A stretch of DNA of 64,000 nt, taken from Candida dubliniensis CD36. Taxonomy: Eukaryota; Ascomycota; Pichiomycetes; Serinales; Debaryomycetaceae. Every line of letters begins with the position of its first letter. Within the stretch, counting starts at the first letter, position 1. A program made the translations under genes and the position numbers. Of this stretch, positions 1 through 10,351 are shown one piece after another. The stretch lies in NCBI RefSeq assembly GCF_000026945.1, contig NC_012867.1:1798001-1862000 (forward strand). The letters run 5' to 3'. Under the pieces are notes generated by a model, which had not been told where the DNA came from, made no database searches, and was given only the letters and a program-made list of their open reading frames with translations.

Positions 1-811
1 AAAATCCACCGGTATAGATGACTTCCTTATATTTTTGATATATCAAATCAACTAATGTATTCCCGCCACTAACACCAGCACTAACATTGGAGACAGGAGC
101 AGTCAAAGTTGCCCCTTTCAAATAAGAAGCTCTTTTTGGAGTTTTGTCTGTGGGTACTATAACAAAATTATTAAGGTCATCAACTTCAAAAAGTTTCGTA
201 CTATAAGTTAAAGCAGGCTTGGGTTGCAAAATTCTGTGATGCTGATAAAGTCTCATTGTCTGTGGTATAAAATTCTTTACTAAAGCTTGATAGTTTGAGT
301 TCATCAAAAAGTTCGTCATCTGTTTCTTGTTATCGAAAAGTGCAACCTGTGGCTTTTTCTTGTACTGTAGACTTCTCTTTCTCCGTATGGGGAACTTTAA
401 TGGCTTGTTTTGTTTGATATCGGTTTTCTTCACAGTTTTGTTGCGTCGCTTTATTCTATTTCTGTTTCGTAAGGTTGCCAGACGTGATATGATGGACCCA
501 GTAGTTCTGGTGAAAAGTGGATCATCAAGGGCTGTCAAGATAGGAGGAGGGGAGGGAGAAGAAGACGTGGCAGATCTGATTGGTAGACCCGAGCTTGGTG
601 TTCTCTGATGTATATTCTGCGATATTTCCTTATAGTTTTGAGAGTTGTGCCATTGTATGTTTGATTGTTTGTGCACCGGCTGTGAATCATAAATAACTTC
701 AAATGGGTTGGAGGGTGACCTTTGATGTAGATGTGTAATACTGGAGGAAGCAGTGTCGATTATGTTAGGAGATAGTGACACACTTTGGGTGGGATAGATT
801 AAGGAAGTCAT
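1..811 (-). CDS. Unrecognised protein, N-terminal 270 codons, cut by the window edge
   Basis: An ATG at 811 on the minus strand opens a frame that I followed codon by codon to base 1 without a stop, so the C-terminus lies outside the window. The visible part is rich in Ser, Thr, Pro and Asn at first, with a poly-Ser/Pro stretch near residues 85-95. A strongly basic patch of Arg and Lys follows at about residues 115-155, which could be a nuclear localisation or nucleic-acid contact region. Further on, a TPKR-type motif and a segment reading VDLIYQKYKEVIYTGGF end the visible part. It has no signal peptide or membrane segment. I do not recognise the family. The long shared upstream region suggests it is divergent from TPM2. 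Confidence 0.75.
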   Translation of the reverse strand, partial: MTSLIYPTQSVSLSPNIIDTASSSITHLHQRSPSNPFEVIYDSQPVHKQSNIQWHNSQNYKEISQNIHQRTPSSGLPIRSATSSSPSPPPILTALDDPLFTRTTGSIISRLATLRNRNRIKRRNKTVKKTDIKQNKPLKFPIRRKRSLQYKKKPQVALFDNKKQMTNFLMNSNYQALVKNFIPQTMRLYQHHRILQPKPALTYSTKLFEVDDLNNFVIVPTDKTPKRASYLKGATLTAPVSNVSAGVSGGNTLVDLIYQKYKEVIYTGGF

Positions 812-2218
812 GTTGCTGAACAGTTGATAAGACCTCAGACTCTAATCATAAGTTGATGAATGTACTTGTCAATGTATAGAATGATAAAAAAATAAAACAG
901 GAAATTATTAGTTCTTTTTAATGTGATCTTGCAAGGGGCAGTAAATTTGTTTCGTCTTTAAAAAAAAAAAAATTAATAGAGAGAAAGGCCAAAGCCTAAA
1001 TTATCATATTCAAAAATCCCTGTAGATAAATCATGTGTAAAGTATTTTTAGTTAGACGATCAGATTAACAAAGGGAGAATACATATTATATTTTGCTGCT
1101 GTTGTGGATTAAATGAGAAGATGGCTGGCTAGTTGCGATGTGAAAATCTTGCTCAAAAAAAAAAAAAAAAAAAAAGAATCAAAATTTCGCAACTGAACTT
1201 TGATGGGTTAATTAGTATCGAAAGTAAAATTGGGATCCAGCTCTGGTTCATTAAAAAGTTAAAAAGGCTTTGCAATAAGCAAAAGAAACTCAAGTTTGAA
1301 TTGTCAACATCTAATTGTTTAATAAGAAGGGTTCAATTGCTGCCACAAAATGATGTAGTAAAGCACAACTGATAGGGTACTCGAGAAAGCACTAGAACAA
1401 CAAACTGTGCAAACTATTTTCAGGGCCTAAGAAGCTGATGTACTACCAAATTTCTCGTATATAAGTTTTATTTCTTGTTTTTAAAGTGACAGTAAATTGC
1501 TTTATCAGCAAATGTGGATGTTTAGTAGACTGCTAAAAGCCTCTTCAATGAATTTTTACATGAGAGAAGTGAAAGCTTGAAAAGAGATAGCCGCTATTTG
1601 CAGTTGCCAATGATTTCTGATAACACTGGATGAAACAATTGAGTAAAAATTCAGCCAATCTGAATAGGGAGTCTTTGATCATTTTACTTTTCAAATGTCA
1701 CATATTCTTCATATATGTAGGAAGTTCACAGTTTTAACTCTAAAGTGGGAACATCTACTCATAAACACTAGTTAGACGCAAGTATCAATCAAGAGAGCTC
1801 CTTTCATTTTAATGATGATGTTAAACCTCTAAATGTGATGTTGTAGATCTGGGGAATGGGGGGGGGGTGAAAAAAAATAATGTTGGGGTGAAAAACAAAG
1901 CTCAAGTGGTAGCACCTAGACGAATTTGACGAGAAATTTGATTGTGAGTGGGTGGTGGAAGTTTGAATTATAGAAAAAAATAAGAACACGCACACGAATT
2001 GAGTTTTCTGTTTTTTTGTTTTTAAATTCTTGATTTCCTCTCTCTCCTAATTAAATCCTCCCTTCCTTCTGTCTCGTTTGTTTGGGTTGTTATTTTTTTT
2101 TTTTTTTTTTCGTTCATTCGCCAAATCACTTTTTTTTTTTTTTGCCTTTTCTTTACCTTTTCTTTTTTGATTCGTTAGTTAAATCTTATAATCTACATTA
2201 TCATTTAGAAGTAACAAT
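812..2218. other. Divergent intergenic region between the left-edge gene and TPM2
   Basis: About 1.4 kb with no supported gene. It holds poly-A and poly-T runs (961-972, 1156-1174, 2092-2110, 2131-2142), a short G run near 1859-1867, and pyrimidine-rich DNA just ahead of TPM2 that looks like a yeast promoter or 5' leader. Short ORFs here run through homopolymers and have no family resemblance. Confidence 0.6.
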
Positions 2219-3055
2219 ATGGATAAACTCAAGGAAGTATGTAATGATTGATCTTTTGGTTGATTTGAAGAGTATTTTAAACAATCACAGCAATAGTGAC
2301 AACACAACCGGGAGGGGCGTTCAAACCTAACATCACCCCATTTGACATGAAAGAGGATACTTGGGTGCTACTCAATCGGATCGCCCTCAATATACCGACC
2401 TATACTTGATTGGGGACAATTATCTATCTTTGTATCTTAGTAAAGTGACGGCCAAGTATAGCCAGGTGAACGTTCAAAAGAGTCAGAGAACTCATAACTG
2501 CTAGAAATAGTCGTAGAATTAGCACTTTCAGTCAATCAACCAATTTGCAACACACATATCGATCTATACTAACATACGATAATCTAGAAAATCAACAACT
2601 TGAAATTGGATGCTGAAAAATGGCAAGAAAAATCTGATGAATTGAGTGATAGAATCAAAGAATTGGAACAAGAAAACTTAGAAAAAGACAACCAAATCCA
2701 AGCATTAACTAGAAAGAACCAGGTTTTAGAAGAAGAAGTTGAAAAATTGGAAACTTCATTGAATGAGATCAAAGAAGCCGCTGACGAATCTCACTCCTTG
2801 AAAACTTCCAACGAAAACTACACCAAGAAGAACCAAGTTTTGGAAGAAGAATTGGAAGAAGCTGACAAAAACTTGAAAGAAACCACAGAAAAATTGAGAG
2901 AAACTGACGTTAAGGCTGAACAATTGGAAAGAAAAGTAGCTTCATTAGAAAGCGAAAAAGAAGAATGGGAAAAGAAATTCGAAGAATTGACTGAAACTTA
3001 CAATGCTGCTAAAGCTGAATTGGACGAAATTAGTCAACAATTGGAAGCTATTTAA
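2219..3055 (+). CDS. TPM2: Tropomyosin (spliced: exons 2219-2236 and 2588-3055)
   Basis: Fungal tropomyosin, a two-stranded coiled coil that lies along actin cables. Exon 1 codes MDKLKE and is followed by a GTATGT 5' splice site at 2237. Exon 2 resumes with KINNLKLDAEKWQEK, giving 161 residues, the length of yeast Tpm2. The whole protein is a charged heptad-repeat coiled coil with almost no proline. It contains two similar blocks, each reading KKNQVLEEELE or RKNQVLEEEVE, that reflect an internal actin-binding repeat. Without the tiny first exon the protein would lack the acetylated N-terminal Met-Asp end that tropomyosin needs for end-to-end overlap. The splice is inferred from the motifs, not from transcripts, but the N-terminus it produces fits the family closely. 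Confidence 0.9.
2237..2587 (+). other. TPM2 intron, 351 bp
   Basis: It begins GTATGT at 2237, carries a perfect TACTAAC branch point at 2567-2573, and ends TCTAG at 2587, only 14 bases after the branch motif. Removing it joins MDKLKE to KINNLKLDAE in frame. Confidence 0.88.
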
Positions 3056-3896
3056 ATTGAAAAGGCGTTTTAAAAATAGAAGGAAACAACCAAAGAAGTA
3101 TGATAATTTAATTTTACCAATTGATTTTTAAATAGTGATTATCTAGCAAGTAATAGTTTTTATCTCATTATTAGTACCCAAGTATTTTTATGAACCCATC
3201 CGTAAGCACGCTACAATAAGCCAAAAGAGGGACCCTGATTGCATGCACAATTGGACATTTCTATCACTACAACAAAATTGGCTGATTATTCTAGCACACG
3301 GAGATTAGGTATCAAGTTTAATTTACCCCGAGATATATGAAAAAAAAAAGAAAAATGAAAAAGACCAAAACGAAAACAAAGCTATGTAAGTGTCAAAAGA
3401 GTCGCAAGTCTTGACTTTTTCAAACGTTATTTGACATGACCCTGCTTGTTACTTCACACTGGTCCTTCCTCTATGTTACACGATTTTTGAATTTTTTCTC
3501 TTAACTGCAAGTTATAAGTTACTCCCAGCTATAATACTTATTTGATTATTCTTTTCTGTATCCAAAGGTTAGTACTGCATTGTTTTTACTACGGTAGTTT
3601 TGTATCTCCCCATAATTATTGAGTTGCCCAGGGTTAAAGAAAAGTCGTGAGCTCGAGACATTATAAATAACACAGAGCGACATTTGCTTATACACACCAA
3701 GTACACACACAGCCCGAGAACACTGACACAATACGAGACAAACTAAAAATTATTAGAAAAAGAAAAAAAAAAAAAAATTCTACAGATTGACCAATTGACC
3801 CCTTGTCTGTTTTGTTATCTTTACCGCAATCACCAAGCATCGACATTCAAGATTTACCCCCTTCTAGCTCCTTCATATACATGTACATGGAAAATT
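3056..3896 (+). other. Intergenic region, TPM2 terminator and EOS1-like promoter
   Basis: About 840 bp without a supported gene. It includes poly-A tracts (3340-3360, 3757-3778) and a TATAAA-like string near 3662 that could serve the downstream gene. Confidence 0.45.
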
Positions 3897-5309
3897 ATGG
3901 TGTTTATAAGTACATTGCTTTCGTCTTCACTAGGGTCGCGATTTTCAAACACTCTAGAATCTCACCAAATCGATGATGATTATTCAGAACAATACGATTT
4001 TGATATGGCGGAGCTGTCGTCATCATCATCATCATCACTGTTACCACAGCATCAACGACAGACATCAAGTACAAACTTAAGTTCAGGGTTGCTGTCATAT
4101 CCTGATAGGAGGGCCACAGAAACTACAGCGGCAACTGCAACGATAAATACAACTAATTTCTCATCCCCGCCTTCGCCTCCACGACAATCATTAGCTTTAA
4201 TACCTTCTCAGCCGTCAACGTGCATAGAAGTTACAGACATGGATACAAGGTTTCCACCAAGCTCTGGTGTTATAAACCAATACGACCCATTTGAAGAAGT
4301 CCCATCTTATGAAGCATCGCAACGAATGCATAATCAATCAACCAATAGCAACAACAGTAACAGCAACAGAAATAGCAGCATTGCCCATAACAATGATAGT
4401 TATCTCACAGAAGATGTTTCACATATTGCTCCTGCGACACATATATACACCCCTATTCCGTCATTGCCAATTCCTATTACATCAACCTCAACTGGGATTT
4501 CTTATGGTAATTCTTTCGATGTACCAGTTAGTAACAACAATAACAACAACAGCAGTAGCAACAACGATAACCGTAATGGCAACAGCAGTAGTAATAGCAA
4601 TACATCTAACTCCACATTGCGAGGGGGAAATATTAAGCGATCATCTATTAAACAACTAGGTTTGAAGTTTTTGAATGCACGACAACATTTTTTACTAGCT
4701 TCGTGTCGTGATGTGTCATTGATCCCTCCCTTGATTGGACTAATACGTTCATGGAGAATGATTTATAGCAATGACGCCAGCGAGTACAGTCAAGTTCTTA
4801 ATGGGGATGGAGTGACATTAATTCGAGGATCAGAGCATTTTTTAACTGGGCTTTGGTGTATTGTTGCTGGTTATTTATCATATTCGATATTGGATTCATT
4901 GTTGGTTCGATGGATAATGACATATCTGACGTCAGCAGCGATTGTGAGAGTACTATCGATGCTGACAATAATTATCACCATAGAACTATATTTGATCAAT
5001 ACCACTAGTGCTATTACCGACTACGGATTGCATATATGGATATTCATTAGTTGTGTGCTAACATTCACATATATTGTGCAGAATTTTGTCACGTCTAATC
5101 TAGAGTTGATCAATTACTATAAGCGTACGACGATCCATAAGCGGGCCAGGTTTTTTGATTTCTATAACATTGTTGTGTTTGCTGTTGTCCCCGTGGGTTT
5201 GGCTAGCTTTGTCACTATGGTGGGGCTATTGCGGTCCTTGTTATTGTTAAGAATTCAAATTGATAGCAATAATAATGCCAATAGTATGGTCAATCTTGAT
5301 GGTGTATAA
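3897..5309 (+). CDS. EOS1: Eos1-like multi-pass membrane protein (N-glycosylation / oxidative stress family)
   Basis: 470 residues from the first in-frame ATG at 3897; a longer open frame to the left lacks an ATG. The N-terminal half (to about residue 255) is low-complexity, rich in Ser, Asn and Thr with poly-Ser and poly-Asn runs coded by TCA and AAC repeats. The C-terminal half has about four hydrophobic segments, including HFLTGLWCIVAGYLSYSIL and the region near residues 350-440. The block reading RQHFLLASCRDVSLIPPL just before them resembles the fungal Eos1 family, ER membrane proteins linked in yeast to N-glycosylation and oxidative stress tolerance. Family assignment is from memory of the motif; the membrane topology is directly visible. 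Confidence 0.65.
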   Translation: MVFISTLLSSSLGSRFSNTLESHQIDDDYSEQYDFDMAELSSSSSSSLLPQHQRQTSSTNLSSGLLSYPDRRATETTAATATINTTNFSSPPSPPRQSLALIPSQPSTCIEVTDMDTRFPPSSGVINQYDPFEEVPSYEASQRMHNQSTNSNNSNSNRNSSIAHNNDSYLTEDVSHIAPATHIYTPIPSLPIPITSTSTGISYGNSFDVPVSNNNNNNSSSNNDNRNGNSSSNSNTSNSTLRGGNIKRSSIKQLGLKFLNARQHFLLASCRDVSLIPPLIGLIRSWRMIYSNDASEYSQVLNGDGVTLIRGSEHFLTGLWCIVAGYLSYSILDSLLVRWIMTYLTSAAIVRVLSMLTIIITIELYLINTTSAITDYGLHIWIFISCVLTFTYIVQNFVTSNLELINYYKRTTIHKRARFFDFYNIVVFAVVPVGLASFVTMVGLLRSLLLLRIQIDSNNNANSMVNLDGV

Positions 5310-6358
5310 TACGCTACTTTTATACTAATATAATCTAATTACTAATAATAGTCATAATTATTCAATACGCTTTGCTTAGCATTGTTTTTCATGAATACAC
5401 ACTGTCTAAGTATTGTAACCTGTTATGGAAAATGCTACCAACTACAATTGTATTAGGGGTGCGTGTACCAATATAAAAAAAAAACGACTATATAAATAGC
5501 CCAGCTCATCCTGTGAAGAAATTTTTTCCTCTTTTCAGATTCTTCTTTCCCTTTTTTTTTTCCTTTTTCCCTTTCTTTAATCAAAAAGTATTAAAGGGAA
5601 GGATTTGCCACGGCGAGATAATGTAAAATAGTCAAGTTATACTCGTTGCCAACTTATTCAATTAAAGTTTTATATTCCCGAGAATGATCCAAACCAATTG
5701 TTTGTGTAACCCCTCTATAGGAAGTTTGAAATTTGTGAATCTTATAAATTTTGAATGTCGATTTATTAAGGGGTATATCTGTATTATCTATATATATGTG
5801 TGTGTGATGTGCTTTTCCTCTGTTAAGCGAATGATGGCAAGATTAATCTCTACTACAAACTTTGAGTCAGTGTATTTTATAATGCTCGATATTCAACTTC
5901 TTATGAAATATTAATTAACTGCTGATACAAATCATGCATTCGTTGTAGACTATCAACCAATGGTTGGAAGAATAAGGGTGGATGGATATGCACACCATCT
6001 CATCAGTCCAGTCACCCTCAACCTCAACCCCAACCGTCCATCGTGGTTTGGTTTAATCCCAAATATTGCAAACCCCTTCGTCATTAGAGACATACTATAA
6101 TATACAAAAGTATTATACTATATTATTTTATAAATATGTACATAAATATTCACATATACATATAACTTCAATTATTTTTTTTAACTAAATATATCTTTAA
6201 CATTGACCAAAAGAAAACAACAACGTATTCTTCCAATAATATACAATTCCAATTCCAATTTTCTTTTTATTTTTATCTCTAAAACCTCTATATCAGTTTA
6301 TATCTCTTGAATAAGTCGAGAAAAATGAGCAAAGAAAATCGGATAAAAAATTTAAAGC
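5310..6358. other. Intergenic region between EOS1-like gene and RPS29
   Basis: About 1.05 kb with no convincing gene. A TATATAAATAG box lies near 5489-5499, followed by a pyrimidine-rich tract (5520-5580) that looks like a transcription start, yet no protein of note follows. It could drive a non-coding RNA or a very short ORF. A C/A-rich stretch with repeated CAACC units lies at 6008-6030. Confidence 0.4.
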
Positions 6359-6529
6359 TTATCTGTATTTGTTGAAACCAATATCAGCAGCTTTTTCTCT
6401 GAAACATTGACGACATAAGTCCAAACCGTATTTTCTGATTAAACCAGAGTGGGAAGAACAATGTCTACATTGTCTTGAACCTTTACCAAAGTTTCTTGGG
6501 TGGGAGAACCAAACGTTTTCGTGAGCCAT
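6359..6529 (-). CDS. RPS29: 40S ribosomal protein S29 (uS14)
   Basis: A 56-residue intronless gene. The start reads [20 protein letters not shown], the standard eukaryotic uS14 opening. Four cysteines in two CxxC pairs (C21/C24 and C39/C42) form the zinc site. The end reads [10 protein letters not shown], as in other eukaryotes. uS14 sits in the head of the small subunit near the mRNA entry and decoding region. Full family length and all zinc ligands are present, so the gene looks intact and functional. Confidence 0.97.
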
Positions 6530-7603
6530 CTTGTATCAAATAATAGTTATCTAAATTAAAACAAATAGATGTTAGTAATTAAAACTTAAGGTCTAAATAA
6601 AACCACATGTAACATGGATAATAATGATAATAAAAGTGCCAACCAATACCAAGTTGGGCCAAAATGTAGTCTCCGTGCTACTAATATGTACAGATAATTC
6701 CTTTAATAATCTTGGTTGTTTTACAGGTCTTTATTTCCATTTCTAATATGATTGGATTAGTTCAAATAAATCCTCACTGATAGTACAACCCTCTCCCTTC
6801 TTGATATTCTGCAACGTACAGATAATAAGAATAATAAGATCAGTTGTACAGTTGGGAACAGGTATGTAAAAGTATCGTATCATTTCCAAGTTAAAGACGA
6901 ATAGGGGGATATTTATGCTTTCTGATCTTTGCTTTTCCATTTATAAGTCTCTGTCATTGTTTCCATTTCATTACTGTATGTTCATTCTTTTGATCTCTTT
7001 CTTTCTAAATCAGCCAACATTTCATTATCATTCATATCCATTAAGGTATTCAATAACATACTAATTTAACGTTAGTTTGTGGTGTACAGAGTAAGTTCAA
7101 CTATGAAATTTTTCAAGGAAAATTTTTTTTTTTTTTTTTCTGTTTCTTTCGCTTTCCATAGAAACGAGTGTAGGACTGGGAGTAGGTTGATTGATTTTGC
7201 TATCTTGTTTGTAAGTACGAAAAATAGAGCCAGCACACGCCCACAACGCGCGCCGCAGCTTAGTACGATTATGGCCAGTATACGCGCAAAAAACAACAAA
7301 ACCAGTGCGAAACACATAATTAAAAGAAATCAAGAAAAATAGTTATAAAGTAGTGCACATAAGCATTTTTTGTCACTCCAAAAGTTGTTCACGTGACAAG
7401 GGCTTTACAGCCCTAATTACTCGCACGTGACTGATTTTGCATTGCATCTATGTCTAATTTTTTTTTTTGTATTGATCCAAAGCTCATCGCACAAATATTA
7501 TTCTCATGTAGTATCTGATTAAGCTATAGCTTTCCTGATACATTCAAATCGACCTTATTTTTTTGTCATAATAATACTAATCCGGTATATATTTATTTGA
7601 GTC
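6530..7603. other. Divergent promoter region, RPS29 and TSR1
   Basis: About 1.07 kb between two ribosome-related genes transcribed away from each other. It contains a poly-T run at 7124-7139, overlapping random ORFs around 7072-7342, and a compact cluster of transcription-factor-like sites at 7390-7431 listed separately. Confidence 0.55.
7390..7431. promoter_or_regulatory. Cbf1 - inverted Tbf1 - Cbf1 site cluster
   Basis: CACGTGAC at 7390-7397 and again at 7424-7431 flank an inverted pair AGGGCT (7399-7404) and AGCCCT (7409-7414), the latter within CAGCCCTAA. CACGTGAC is the Cbf1 consensus and TTAGGGCT-type sequence is the Tbf1 consensus. Both factors are known to mark ribosomal protein promoters in C. 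albicans. The cluster lies about 170 bp upstream of TSR1 and about 860 bp upstream of RPS29, so it more likely serves TSR1. Confidence 0.65.
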
Positions 7604-10129
7604 ATGGCCAATTCTCATAGAAACACATTGAAACATGATCATAAGCCGTTCAAATCGAAGCATGCCACCAAAGGTCAAATCAAGGCTAGGATAAAGGGTA
7701 AGGTTGAAAAATCATCCAATAGTCTGGGTGGCAGTAAACTGCTGAAAGTTGTATCGAAATTGGAGAGGAAAAATCTATCAAAACAACAACGAGATAATAA
7801 GATCTTGGAAACGAAATTAACTAAGAGATTGTTTGAAGGTAATTCGGGAGCAGAAAAGATTGTTACCATAATTACATTAACTGACGATTTGTCTGCAGTT
7901 GATATTGCCAATCGATTATTCAATGAACAAGAAAGCAACGATAATGGTTCTACTGCTAAATTCAATTTTGATTATCCCTCAGTGACAAACATAAATATTG
8001 GCAAATTCAAAACTAATTTAAAAGTGATAATTCCCCATCAAAGTAATATGATTAGTATTCTTGATGCTGCCCAAGTGTCTGATTTTGTTCTCTTGGGGAT
8101 ATCGGCAACAGAGGAAATTGGAGAGAACTCATTTGGTGAAACCATCTTACGAGCATTGATTGCCCAAGGTATCTCAACAACAATTGGGGTATTACCAAAC
8201 ATTGTACTGGCTTACCCAAAACGCAATTTACAATTAGACGTCAAGCAATCGTTACAATCATTTTATCATCATTTTTTTCCTTCACGAGATGGATCATCGA
8301 ATCGAGGCAGTGGCAGTGATAGTGGTGGGAATAAATTGTACCTGTTGGAATTGGATTCTGATAACTCTAATTGTTTGCGGATAATATGTCAAAAATTCCC
8401 CCAGCTGATATCTTGGAGAGATTCTCGTGGGTGGTTGGTTGCCGATAAAGTTGAGATTGACAACTCTTCTGACATGTCTGTGGAGAATCAACAACAAATG
8501 ATGGTGGTAGAAGGTATGGTGAGAGGAATTGGTTTCAATGTGAATCGATTAGTTCACTTGCCAGGGTTCGGTGATTTCCAATTGCACAAGTTGGAAAAAT
8601 TGACAAGAAAAGCTCGCGGCAACAGTTTTCGTAATCACTATGGCGGTATGGATATAGACACTGGCAATGATGGTGATGTCGAGGAAACGTTTTTGCCAAA
8701 TGAACAGCAAGAACTGTTGGACGAATTGAATCCCGATGAAGGTATTGATATGGGAGCCACGGAAGATGACAATGATTTCTATAATAATGATGACTTTGGT
8801 GTTAGATCGGAGGGGAAGATATATTTTGATAATGGCAACAACAACAATGGTAGTGGTACTTTTGGCTCAAGCAAAAAGCTTGTTCCAAGAGGTACTTCAG
8901 AATATCAAGGAAGATGGTTTGTTGATGATGTGTTGGATGAAGATGCATCTGACTTAGAGGAACAGGAAGAACAAGAAGAAGCCAATATGGCAGAAGATGA
9001 TATGATAATGGAAGATAACATTGAGGCCGAGGACTTTGCTGACAATGCCGAAAGTATTCATGATTCAGAAATGATGCATGTTGATTTGTCCCCAGAAGAA
9101 GAAAGCCGTCAACTCGAACAATACCGATCATTGGCAAAAGAGGATTTGGAGTTCCCTGATGAACTTGAATTGCATCCTAATGAATCGGCAATAGAACGGT
9201 TGAAAGGATTCAGAGGGGTCAAATCGTTAGGTAATTGTGATTGGGATTATGATGAGTATGACCCTGAAGCACCATCGATATTGAAGAGATTATTCCAGGT
9301 GTCAAATTATAAAGCCACGAAAAACAAAGTCAATAAGCAATTCATTAAACAAACTGAAGTCACTGCAGGTAATAGAGTCAGGTTATACATTATCATCCCT
9401 CCTGGCGCTTCCAGCAATATAAGTAACGTCATTGGCAATTGCTCGAGTATTCCATTCCCGGTATACGAGTTATTGGAACACGAGCACAAGTTGGGAGTTT
9501 GTAATTTTTCATTTGAGACATGGCAAGATTATGAGAAACCGATTGTTAACAAAGAACAAATCATCGTTCAATATGGGCCAAGAAGACAAATTATCCAACC
9601 ATTGTACAATCAGGCTAACAATAATCCAAACAACGTTCATAAGTTGGAGAATTTTGTGCATCATAGCCAAGGTGGCAGTGGTGCGATTATTGCCACTGCT
9701 ATAACCCCAGTATTATTTACTAATTCGCCAACTTTATTTTTCAAAATTCATCCCAACTCTAACGATAACACCAATTCGAATAGCGGATCAGTTGAATTTA
9801 TTGGTAAAGGGACTTATTTGGGCAGCGATCCTAAACGTATCATGGTACAAAGAGTAGTTTTAACTGGTCATCCAATAAAAATTCATAAGCGTGTGGTCAC
9901 TATCCGTTATATGTTTTTCAATCGTGAAGATATCAACTACTTCAAAGCGGTTTCGTTGTTTACAAAGAATCTGGGACGAGTCGGGTTTATCAAGGAGAGT
10001 CTTGGTACTCATGGTTATTTCAAAGCCAATTTCGATGGAAAATTGACGTCGCAAGATGTTGTTGCTATGAGTTTATATAAACGATCCTGGCCAGAAGTTT
10101 CAACTATCTGGAGTAAGTTTAATTATTAG
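7604..10129 (+). CDS. TSR1: Ribosome biogenesis factor Tsr1
   Basis: 841 residues, slightly longer than yeast Tsr1. Tsr1 is a GTPase-like factor without GTPase activity, related to Bms1, that binds late pre-40S particles and blocks premature subunit joining. The N-terminus (SHRNTLKHDHKPFKSKHATK) is the typical basic Tsr1 opening. A degenerate GTPase-like region follows at about residues 80-320. A long acidic region rich in Glu and Asp lies at about 365-520. The conserved C-terminal translation-factor-like domain contains RLKGFRGVKSLGNCDWDYDE near 530-555 and HPIKIHKRVVTIRYMFFN near 755-775. There is no sign of breakage. Confidence 0.95.
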   Translation: MANSHRNTLKHDHKPFKSKHATKGQIKARIKGKVEKSSNSLGGSKLLKVVSKLERKNLSKQQRDNKILETKLTKRLFEGNSGAEKIVTIITLTDDLSAVDIANRLFNEQESNDNGSTAKFNFDYPSVTNINIGKFKTNLKVIIPHQSNMISILDAAQVSDFVLLGISATEEIGENSFGETILRALIAQGISTTIGVLPNIVLAYPKRNLQLDVKQSLQSFYHHFFPSRDGSSNRGSGSDSGGNKLYLLELDSDNSNCLRIICQKFPQLISWRDSRGWLVADKVEIDNSSDMSVENQQQMMVVEGMVRGIGFNVNRLVHLPGFGDFQLHKLEKLTRKARGNSFRNHYGGMDIDTGNDGDVEETFLPNEQQELLDELNPDEGIDMGATEDDNDFYNNDDFGVRSEGKIYFDNGNNNNGSGTFGSSKKLVPRGTSEYQGRWFVDDVLDEDASDLEEQEEQEEANMAEDDMIMEDNIEAEDFADNAESIHDSEMMHVDLSPEEESRQLEQYRSLAKEDLEFPDELELHPNESAIERLKGFRGVKSLGNCDWDYDEYDPEAPSILKRLFQVSNYKATKNKVNKQFIKQTEVTAGNRVRLYIIIPPGASSNISNVIGNCSSIPFPVYELLEHEHKLGVCNFSFETWQDYEKPIVNKEQIIVQYGPRRQIIQPLYNQANNNPNNVHKLENFVHHSQGGSGAIIATAITPVLFTNSPTLFFKIHPNSNDNTNSNSGSVEFIGKGTYLGSDPKRIMVQRVVLTGHPIKIHKRVVTIRYMFFNREDINYFKAVSLFTKNLGRVGFIKESLGTHGYFKANFDGKLTSQDVVAMSLYKRSWPEVSTIWSKFNY

Positions 10130-10351
10130 TATATACATTCATATAGAACTATATAGCTGGTTTGTTGGTTTCAAAATACATCCTTTTATTGTGTTTTTTT
10201 TTTTTTTTTTATGTGTAGACAATTTTTGGTGATGGTCAAACACAAAACCAAGTAAGAAATTGAAAAAAAAAAAAAAAAAAATTGTAAAGTTTCAACCTCA
10301 TCTCTTCCATACATCCAAGTTCAGTTATACTCTATCCTACTACATACACAA

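Noticed and set aside
1133..1372. A 79-residue ORF in the leftmost intergenic region
   Set aside because: It starts at a non-ATG codon and contains a poly-Lys stretch from a long A run.
4291..4659. A 122-residue frame inside the EOS1-like gene
   Set aside because: It is a shadow of the low-complexity Ser/Asn-coding region of the larger gene.
7072..7342. ORFs on both strands upstream of TSR1
   Set aside because: They overlap each other in several frames, run through poly-A/T tracts, and have no family resemblance.
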